Assembly (NCBI GenBank): GCA_031292335.1
Contig: JARLHH010000035.1
Coordinates: forward strand, 1 to 19,384
Reading direction: 5' to 3'
DNA length: 19,384 nucleotides
Origin: Candidatus Limnocylindrales bacterium
GTDB taxonomy: Bacteria; Chloroflexota; Limnocylindria; Limnocylindrales; CSP1-4
The notes under the pieces were generated by a model. The model made no database searches, was not told where the DNA came from, and was given only the letters and a program-made list of their open reading frames with translations. Shown here one piece after another: positions 13,850 through 19,384 of this stretch (positions are counted from its first letter, which is position 1; each line of letters starts with the position of its first letter). Made by a program: the position numbers and the translations under genes.

Positions 13850-14130
13850 CGGGACCAGGACCTGCGATCCAAGCCCCTGTGTCGAGGAAGTCCAGCCCTC
13901 CTGGACGAGGGCTGGACCGCCGGAATCCAGGCCGAGAGCAGGGTGGAGGACGGTAGCCCGGCGCACCGGCTCGTCGAAGGGGCCGTCAACTGGGATGCCG
14001 ATCTCATCGTCCTCGGCACGCACGACCGCAGCGGCCTTGGGCCGATCCTGCTCGGATCGGTTGCCCGAGCTGTCCTCAATCACGCGCCGCGCTCGGTTCT
14101 CGTTGTTCCCGGACCCGGCCGGCCAGCGCG
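13850..14130 (+). pseudogene. Universal stress protein (UspA) C-terminal remnant
   Basis: The plus frame here reads as the last half of a UspA-fold protein. It has ALLDEGWTAGIQAES, DGSPAHRLVEGA, then the ATP-binding segment DADLIVLGTHDRSGLGPILLGS, followed by VARAVLNHAPRSVLVVPGPG. This is the classical G-2x-G-9x-G-type end of a Usp domain. The N-terminal half (about 70-80 residues, with the first strand and VDGS motif) is absent: an in-frame stop lies at 13847-13849 and no other frame upstream supplies it. After the VVPGPG motif the frame runs on to 14419 through sequence that is not Usp-like. I read it as a truncated, non-functional copy. Confidence 0.7.
13890..13917. repeat. Perfect 11-bp hairpin inside the usp remnant
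   Basis: GTCCAGCCCTC (13890-13900) and GAGGGCTGGAC (13907-13917) form a perfect 11-bp stem around a 6-nt loop. It lies near the truncated 5' end of the UspA fragment. A terminator-like role in either direction is possible, but no T-tract is present. Confidence 0.6.
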
Positions 14131-14194
14131 GATACCGGCCGAGGAGCACGGAAGCCGGCCGACGCCGGCAGCGGGTTCCGAACGAGCGAAGTCT

Positions 14195-14382
14195 TCACGG
14201 ATCGGTTTCCGACACCCGCCGGGTGGTCACGATCGAGCCGGCCAGCAGCTCCTCGGGCGAGAAGGGCATCGTGAGGAGGTCGTCCACCCCGAGGTCGAAC
14301 GCGGCGAGCGTCGTCTGTCTCACCCTTCGCTCGTGACGGTTCGATCCCCGGCCAAGGTGATCACGACCATCGGGATGAAGGA
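14195..14382 (-). pseudogene. Response-regulator receiver domain remnant, frameshifted
   Basis: On the minus strand this reads as the second half of a REC domain in two frames. The first part (about 14382-14325) gives SFIPMVVITLAGDRTVTSEG, matching the beta-4 strand of a receiver. It then hits a TGA. The other frame continues ERRVRQTT, LAAFDLGVDDLLTMPFSPEELLAG and ends at 14195. This contains the GVDD and the K-P-F-like (here M-P-F) motif; the normally invariant lysine is methionine. The first half with the phosphoacceptor aspartate is missing, and no output domain follows. A frameshift, two truncations and loss of the key lysine mark it as decayed. Confidence 0.65.
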
Positions 14383-14456
14383 ACGTCATGACGCGGTCGC
14401 GGCCGGACAGCACGCTTGAAGCGTGCGAGCTGCGCAAAATCGAGGAGGTCGTGTTC

Positions 14457-14915
14457 ATGAAGATCGGAGACCCCGGCGTCCGGGGCGATGGCGCATTGGT
14501 GAATCCCACGCTCCACGAACTGCAGGACCTCGATCGCACGGTGGCGATCCCGGACGAGGACATCCGGGGGCGGATGGTCAAGGACCGGGACGGTCACGAT
14601 CTCGGCACGATCGACGGCCTCCTGGTCGACGCGGTCGGGCAGAAGGTCCGCTTCATGGAGGTCGCCTCCGGCGGCATCCTGGGCCTCGGAGAGACCAAGT
14701 CCCTGATCCCGGTCGAGGCGATCACGCGCATCACCAACGACGAGGTCTACATCAGCCACACCCGCGAGCACGTGGCGGGCGCGCCCGCGTACGACCCAAA
14801 GCTCGTGCGGGAGGACTCGACCTACATCACCGGCCTGTATCCGTACTACGGGTACGAGAGGGACGAAGGCAGCGGGGTCCCGAAGCTGGTCGGCTATCCC
14901 TACGCGGCGGGGTAA
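14457..14915 (+). CDS. PRC-barrel domain protein
   Basis: This 152-residue protein contains a single PRC-barrel domain (about residues 36-110). It runs IRGRMVKDRDGHDLGTIDGLLVDAVGQKVRFMEVASGG, then a GLGETKSLIPVEAI motif and DEVYISHTREHV, as in the family's small stress- or photosynthesis-related members. The C-terminal tail is rich in tyrosine and glycine (ITGLYPYYGYERDEG). PRC barrels mediate protein-protein contacts, and the bacterial stand-alone forms have no known enzymatic activity. GAGGAGG lies 8 nt before the ATG and fixes the start; a longer frame from 14388 is possible. It converges with the tandem PRC gene over an 83-bp gap. Confidence 0.85.
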   Translation: MKIGDPGVRGDGALVNPTLHELQDLDRTVAIPDEDIRGRMVKDRDGHDLGTIDGLLVDAVGQKVRFMEVASGGILGLGETKSLIPVEAITRITNDEVYISHTREHVAGAPAYDPKLVREDSTYITGLYPYYGYERDEGSGVPKLVGYPYAAG

Positions 14916-14998
14916 GCCTGCGCGGCAATTCGCTCTTCCCCCTCGCCCTGATGCGTTGGTCCGAGGCGCACGATGCGGTTCCCCCAACGGGCGCGTCC

Positions 14999-15736
14999 CT
15001 AAGCGCTGCCTGCACCGGGCCCCTTGGTCACCGGTTCATCGACCCGGTAGCCCCGGCGATCGTAGTGTTCACGCAGTCTGGCCTCGTATTCCCGGGTGCG
15101 CAGCGACCCGCCCACGTATTCGGGTGACTGCTCGATTGCTGCACGCGAGAGACTGATCAAGACTCTCGACTTGCTCCAGCTGACACGCTCGATCCATTGG
15201 GGGGATATAAGCACGTGTCTCCCGGGCAACCAGCTCTGGGTGTCGATGACCAGGTAGCGGATCGCCCAGGTGGCGTCGTCGATGATGAAGTCAGAGACGA
15301 CGCCAACGTCGCCATCTGCGGCCTGGACGTGATACCCACGCACGTGGTGGGTGCTGCGCAGGTGGGGGTCTCGGCGCATCCCCCGCACTCCCGGGCCCCT
15401 GCCCGGCTTGTCGGGGCCCGTCTCGGGCGCTCCGTAGATCCCAAAGGACACAGCCTCGAGTTGTTTCGACACCGGCGCCTGGCTGGACAGGACCGGACTC
15501 CGCTCGATCTGCTCCTTGGTCATGTCGACGGAGATGTGCCGCTCCCCTCCGTCGACCTCAAGGAGCGCAGCCCGAGCGATCGATATGTGGATGCCCGTGA
15601 GCCAGTTTCCGGTGTCGGCGATGAGATAGCGGATCACCCAGCTCTGGTCGTCGAAGTAGAAGTCCCGTACCGACCCGATCTCGCCGTCAAGGCCGGCCAG
15701 CCTGTAGCCGCCAACCACACTGGCTTCCCACAACAT
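14999..15736 (-). CDS. Tandem PRC-barrel domain protein
   Basis: This 245-residue protein contains two PRC-barrel units. The first spans about residues 7-75 (YRLAGLDGEIGSVRDFYFDD, then WVIRYLIADTGNWLTG). The second spans about 133-205 (HVQAADGDVGVVSDFIIDD, then WAIRYLVIDTQSWLPGRHVLIS). The copies align closely, indicating internal duplication. The linker is rich in proline, glycine and arginine. No signal peptide or membrane segment is present. The ATG follows AAGGAG. It is the last gene of the minus-strand set that includes ppk2 and glgP, 24 nt after ppk2. The function is unknown; a structural or stress role is inferred from family context. Confidence 0.88.
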   Translation of the reverse strand: MLWEASVVGGYRLAGLDGEIGSVRDFYFDDQSWVIRYLIADTGNWLTGIHISIARAALLEVDGGERHISVDMTKEQIERSPVLSSQAPVSKQLEAVSFGIYGAPETGPDKPGRGPGVRGMRRDPHLRSTHHVRGYHVQAADGDVGVVSDFIIDDATWAIRYLVIDTQSWLPGRHVLISPQWIERVSWSKSRVLISLSRAAIEQSPEYVGGSLRTREYEARLREHYDRRGYRVDEPVTKGPGAGSA

Positions 15737-15760
15737 CGCCGCGCTCCTTTCGGACGAACG

Positions 15761-16630
15761 CTACCTCGCCAGCCCTTCGCGAATGGCTTCCAGCTCCTTC
15801 CGCCGCCGTGCGGTGACCTTCGGGTACTCCATGTGCACGTCGTTGAACGCATCGAGGATGACCTGGGAGACGATCAGCCGGGCGGTGTCCTTGTCATCGG
15901 CCGGGACGACGTACCAGGGCGCGTGCTGCGTGCTCGTCGCGCCCAGGCAATCCTCGTACGCCTCCATGTACCCCTTCCAGTGTTCCCGCTCGCGCATGTC
16001 GGCCTGGCTGAACTTCCAGTTCTTGTCCGGCTCCTCGATGCGGGCCAGAAAGCGCTTCCGCTGTTCGTCCTTCGAGAGGTGGAGGAAGAACTTGAGGATC
16101 CGCGTGCCGTTGCGATGGAGATGTTCCTCGAGCTCCACGATGGAGCGATATCGATCCCTCCAGATGGTCCTTTCGTCGATCAGCTCGGGCGGGAGGTTCT
16201 CGCTTCGAAGGATCTCCGGATGGACCCGAACGACGAGCACTTCCTCGTAGTACGAACGGTTGAAGATCCCGATCCGCCCGCGCTCGGGAAGCCGGGCTGT
16301 CGTGCGCCAGAGAAAGTCATGCTGGAGCTCCTCGGCGCTCGGCTGCTTGAAGCTGAAGACCTCACAGCCTTCCGGATTGATTCCGGACATGACGTGCCGG
16401 ATCGCACCGTCCTTGCCGGCCCCGTCCATCCCCTGGAAGATCAGCAGGAGCGCATATCGGTCGGACGCGTAGTGGAGGCGCTGGAGCGAGCTCAGCTCGG
16501 CGACGTGTTCAGCCAGCAATTTCCGATAGTGCTTGTTCGACGTGGCGGCGGGGTCGACGCTCGTCGGCCACTTGTCGAGGTCGACCTTGTCTCCGGCTCC
16601 GACCCGGAAGTCGTTCGAGTCGATCTTCAT
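15761..16630 (-). CDS. ppk2: PPK2-family polyphosphate:nucleotide phosphotransferase
   Basis: PPK2 enzymes move phosphate between polyphosphate and nucleoside mono- or diphosphates. This 289-residue protein has the Walker A segment GMDGAGKDG at residues 67-75, the lid-proximal INPEGCEVFSFKQPS region, the Walker B-like GIFNRSYYEEVLVVRVHPE (about 121-139), and the conserved LKFFLHLSKDEQRKRF and WYVVPADDK motifs. This is the pattern of the TIGR03709 type. The start at ATG 16628-16630 (MKIDSNDF) fits family length; in-frame codons upstream would overlap glgP, and the ribosome binding site is weak (GGATCGAG). It lies 67 nt after glgP. Its preferred nucleotide (AMP or ADP) cannot be told safely here. 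Confidence 0.93.
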   Translation of the reverse strand: MKIDSNDFRVGAGDKVDLDKWPTSVDPAATSNKHYRKLLAEHVAELSSLQRLHYASDRYALLLIFQGMDGAGKDGAIRHVMSGINPEGCEVFSFKQPSAEELQHDFLWRTTARLPERGRIGIFNRSYYEEVLVVRVHPEILRSENLPPELIDERTIWRDRYRSIVELEEHLHRNGTRILKFFLHLSKDEQRKRFLARIEEPDKNWKFSQADMREREHWKGYMEAYEDCLGATSTQHAPWYVVPADDKDTARLIVSQVILDAFNDVHMEYPKVTARRRKELEAIREGLAR

Positions 16631-16697
16631 CTCGATCCGTTCGGCACTGTCCGGCCTGGCTGCATGGCTCCAGGTGCTCCTCCCCCCCTCGATCGGG

Positions 16698-19244
16698 TCA
16701 TCCCTGCCACCTGATCTGGGCGGCTTCCAGCGGAACGGCAACGCCGTCGAAGTACGGGATGACGCGCGCCGTGTACGCACTCGGAGGGCGGCTCGAAGGC
16801 ACAGCCGCGCTGTACACGTAGCCGCCAGACGCGCCGGTCAGTCGGCGGACGCGCGTCATCTCCTGCCGCGCGACCGGGCTGCCCGCGGTGCCGTCGGCGT
16901 AGAGCTCGACGCGCACCGCCTCGGGATCGAGGTCATCGAGGTAGACCTGTGCCTCGACCACGTGCTCCGCGCCGCGCGTCTCCACCGTCACGTCGCCGAA
17001 ACGCAGCATGGCCCAGGCTGCTGCCAGCCGGCGCTGCCAGTCGACCATCTCCCTGCCGACCGCGCCCCTGTTGGCCACGCGCCCACGGTAGGCGGCCGCG
17101 GCCGGGAGGTACTGCTGCTCGACGTATTCGCGCACCGCGCGGTCGGCGGAGAAGCGCGGCGTCAGGCGTGCCATGCTCTCCCGCATCCGCGCGACCCAGG
17201 CCACAGGGATCCCATTTGCGTCGCGCGCATAGAACTCCGGGACCACTTCCCGCTCCAGCAGGTCGTAGAGCTTATCGGCCTCGACGGCGTCCCAGGCGGG
17301 ATCGTCGCCGTGCTCCTGCCCATCCCCGAGCGCCCACCCCACCTCGGGCGCATACGCCTCGGCCCACCAGCCGTCGAGCTCCGAGAGATTGAGGCCGCCG
17401 TTGACGAGCACCTTCATGCCGCTCGTTCCACACGCCTCCCAGGGCCGGCGCGGCGTGTTCAGCCAGACATCGACCCCCTGCACGAGGTGCTCGGTCACCT
17501 CCATGTCGTAGTCGCCCAGGAAGATCGCATGGGGACGGACCTCGGGCCTCCGGATGAACCGCGTCCACTCCTGGATCAGGGCCTGCCCCGCGCCGTCCGC
17601 TGGATGGGCCTTGCCGGCCACGATGAGCTGGACGGGGCGCTCGGGATTGGCCAGCAGGCGCAGGAGCCGAGCCGGGTCGTGCAGCAGCAGGTTCGGTCGC
17701 TTGTAGGTCGCGAAACGCCGCGCGAAGCCGAGTGTCAGCGCGTTGGGATCGAACACCGTGTGCGCCGCGTCCACCGCGTCGGGTGACGCACCGGAGCCGG
17801 CGAGCTCCCGAGACAGACGCTCGCGGGCGAAGTCGACGAGGGCCGTGCTGGCGGCGTGACGGAACTGCCAGAGGCCGGCGTCAGGGACGCGGCGAACGTC
17901 CTGCTCTAGGGTCTCCGTCGTCCCCAGCCAGCGGCCCTTTCCACCGGCGTCTGTCCACAGGTCGTCGGCCGCCGCGGAGTCCCAGCTCGGCATGTGGACC
18001 CCGTTGGTCACGTGGCCGACCGGGACCTCTTCGATTGGCCAGCGCGGGAAGAGCGGCGCGAAGAGGCGCCGGCTCACGGCGCCGTGCAGGCGGCTCACGC
18101 CATTGACGGCCCCGCTCCCGCGCAGCGCGAGGTAGGCCATGTTGAAGGGTTCCGACGCGTCCTTCGGGTCCTCGCGGCCAAGGGCCAGCAGGTCCTGGAG
18201 CGAGATCCCGAGCGTCTGCGCGGCATATCCAGCCAGGTACTGCTCGATGAGGGCCGGAGCGAAGCGGTCGAAGCCGGCGTCCACGGCCGTGTGCGTCGTG
18301 AAGAGATTCCCGGCTCGCGTGACGGCCAGCGCGACGTCGAACGGCTGCCCGGCGTCCTCCATGAAGCAGCGGGCGCGCTCGAGCACCGCAAAGGCTGCGT
18401 GCCCCTCGTTCAGGTGGCAGACGTCCGGCGCGATGCCGAGCGCCCCGAGCAGCCGCCATCCGCCGATCCCGAGGAGAAGCTCCTGCTTGAGGCGCAGCTC
18501 CGGCCCGCCGCCATACAGCTCGCTCGTGATCCCTCGATGCGCCGGGTAGTTCGCCGCGTCATTGCTGTCGAGCAGGTACAGCTTCACGCGGCCGACCTGC
18601 ACCTGCCAGGCGCGCAGCCAGACTGAGTAACCCGGCAGGGCGATCTCCAGGCGCAGCCACTCACCGTTCGCCTGGCGCACCGGCGTGATCGGCAGCTGGC
18701 CAGGGTCGTTGTACGGGAAGAGGGCCTGCTGCGCTCCCTCTCGGTCGATCACCTGCCGGAAGTAGCCCTGCTGGTACAGGAGTCCCACGCCGACGACCGG
18801 CACGCCAAGGTCGCTGGCGGCCTTGAGCTGGTCGCCGGCGACGTTGCCGAGGCCGCCCGAGTAGATGGGCAACGCCTCGCTCAGCATGAATTCCATGCTG
18901 AAGTAGGCGACGGAGGCCAGCGACGCCGGTGCGTGCGTCTCCTGGAACCACGCCGCTGCCTCCACGGCGTGACGCCTCGTCTGCACGAGGTCGTCAACGT
19001 TCGCGCGGAAGGCGGGATCCGCGAGCACCCGCTCGATCCGGTCGCGCGAGACCGTCTGCAGGACGACCCACGGGTTATGCGTCGTCTCCCACAGTCCGGG
19101 ATCAAGCTGCCGCCACACCTCGTCGGTCGCGTGGTTCCACGACCAGCGCAAGTTCAGGGCAAGCTCCGCCAGAGAATCGAAGCCCTCGACTTCCATGGGC
19201 AGCAGGCCGTAGATCGGATGGCTGACGCGCACCTGTTTGCTCAT
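16698..19244 (-). CDS. glgP: Alpha-glucan (glycogen) phosphorylase, DUF3417 type
   Basis: This 848-residue GT35 enzyme releases glucose-1-phosphate from glycogen or malto-oligosaccharides. It begins with the DUF3417 N-terminal domain (YGLLPMEVEGFDSLAELALNLRWSWNH), typical of the shorter bacterial and archaeal phosphorylases. It then has YFSMEFMLSEALPIYSGGLG, the HLNEGHAAF motif, FTTHTAVDAGFDRF and the PLP-binding segment EACGTSGMKVLVNGGLN with the expected lysine at K611. The C-terminal part has an extra beta-rich extension (VEAQVYLDDLDPEAVRVELY). The ATG overlaps the DUF2934 stop by 4 nt, and ppk2 follows. All catalytic motifs appear intact, so it should work in cytoplasmic glycogen turnover. 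Confidence 0.96.
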   Translation of the reverse strand: MSKQVRVSHPIYGLLPMEVEGFDSLAELALNLRWSWNHATDEVWRQLDPGLWETTHNPWVVLQTVSRDRIERVLADPAFRANVDDLVQTRRHAVEAAAWFQETHAPASLASVAYFSMEFMLSEALPIYSGGLGNVAGDQLKAASDLGVPVVGVGLLYQQGYFRQVIDREGAQQALFPYNDPGQLPITPVRQANGEWLRLEIALPGYSVWLRAWQVQVGRVKLYLLDSNDAANYPAHRGITSELYGGGPELRLKQELLLGIGGWRLLGALGIAPDVCHLNEGHAAFAVLERARCFMEDAGQPFDVALAVTRAGNLFTTHTAVDAGFDRFAPALIEQYLAGYAAQTLGISLQDLLALGREDPKDASEPFNMAYLALRGSGAVNGVSRLHGAVSRRLFAPLFPRWPIEEVPVGHVTNGVHMPSWDSAAADDLWTDAGGKGRWLGTTETLEQDVRRVPDAGLWQFRHAASTALVDFARERLSRELAGSGASPDAVDAAHTVFDPNALTLGFARRFATYKRPNLLLHDPARLLRLLANPERPVQLIVAGKAHPADGAGQALIQEWTRFIRRPEVRPHAIFLGDYDMEVTEHLVQGVDVWLNTPRRPWEACGTSGMKVLVNGGLNLSELDGWWAEAYAPEVGWALGDGQEHGDDPAWDAVEADKLYDLLEREVVPEFYARDANGIPVAWVARMRESMARLTPRFSADRAVREYVEQQYLPAAAAYRGRVANRGAVGREMVDWQRRLAAAWAMLRFGDVTVETRGAEHVVEAQVYLDDLDPEAVRVELYADGTAGSPVARQEMTRVRRLTGASGGYVYSAAVPSSRPPSAYTARVIPYFDGVAVPLEAAQIRWQG

Positions 19245-19384
19245 GGCTCGGACGTATCTCTCCGTGTTTCCCGCTCCGCCTGGAGCCAGTCTCGAGCGGC
19301 CTGGCCTTCGCCGCGGACTCGCTCTTCGTAGAGCTCGTAGGCCCGTGCGGCGATCTGCGGCGTCAGGTCGCGCGGTCGCTTGGC
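19241..19384 (-). CDS. DUF2934-like protein, cut by the window end
   Basis: The last 47 codons of a minus-strand gene enter from the right edge and stop at 19241-19243. The protein reads AKRPRDLTPQIAARAYELYE, then ERVRGEGQAARDWLQAERET and a short charged tail. The RAYELYEER...DWLQAE pattern is the DUF2934 motif (PF11154), a short helical module of unknown function. It often sits beside glycogen or trehalose metabolism genes. Its TGA overlaps the glgP start (ATGA), so it is the upstream partner in this operon. The N-terminal part lies outside the window. Confidence 0.75.
   Translation of the reverse strand, partial: AKRPRDLTPQIAARAYELYEERVRGEGQAARDWLQAERETRRDTSEP

Larger units (their letters stand above)
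13758..14456. other. Gene-poor interval with decayed fragments
   Basis: About 700 bp lie between the small hypothetical gene and the PRC-barrel gene without an intact gene. Within it I see a C-terminal universal-stress-protein fragment on the plus strand, a frameshifted response-regulator fragment on the minus strand and one strong hairpin, each listed separately. The remaining sequence is GC-rich and shows nothing recognisable. No insertion sequence, target-site duplication or tRNA is evident. Confidence 0.7.

Noticed and set aside
15197..17786. Long plus-strand frames opposite the PRC, ppk2 and glgP genes
   Set aside because: They are antisense shadows. The minus-strand products have all family motifs.

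Overview
This is a GC-rich, gene-dense bacterial window with many 1-11 nt gene overlaps (GTGA, ATGA) and frequent GTG or TTG starts. The Hdr/MvhD-type genes, DUF2934, the DUF3417-type glycogen phosphorylase and the abundant PRC-barrel genes would fit an uncultured Chloroflexota-like lineage. That placement is inference: no rRNA or marker gene is present. I see no tRNA, rRNA, CRISPR array, transposase or phage gene.

Layout. (1) 100-1720, minus: an arsR - permease - CxxC thioredoxin operon, probably for metalloid export. (2) 1988-4591, minus: a small DUF2892 membrane protein, an ECF-type sigma factor carrying its own zf-HC2 zinc finger, a SAM methyltransferase, then lgt. (3) A divergent promoter region (4592-4794) with two near-identical 14-bp sites, then a plus-strand fusion of an AhpD/CMD domain to a methyltransferase. 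(4) 5883-13373, plus: the core of the window, one apparent operon. It runs: ArsR regulator with an upstream inverted repeat, DsrE2, DsrE, TusA, hairpin, MvhD/FlpD-like protein, two HdrA-like flavoproteins, a small winged-helix protein, a membrane HdrC-HdrE (QmoC-like) fusion, and hemerythrin. (5) 13374-14456: gene-poor, with one small minus-strand ORF and the remnants of a universal stress protein and a response regulator. (6) 14457-15736: two convergent PRC-barrel genes. (7) 15736-19384, minus: DUF2934 (cut by the window end), glgP and ppk2, leading into the tandem PRC gene.

How the genes may work together. The central operon looks like a Qmo/Hdr-type electron-transfer complex joined to a sulfur-relay set. 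TusA and the DsrE proteins would carry persulfide sulfur. The HdrA-like flavoproteins and MvhD would handle electrons through FAD and FeS clusters, and the QmoC-like subunit would exchange them with the membrane quinone pool. No HdrB, AprAB, Sat or DsrAB lies here, so direction and substrate are open. The ArsR protein at the head of the operon may sense reactive sulfur or redox state. The 3' block links glycogen breakdown, polyphosphate-nucleotide exchange and stress-type PRC-barrel proteins, suggesting a reserve or starvation module.
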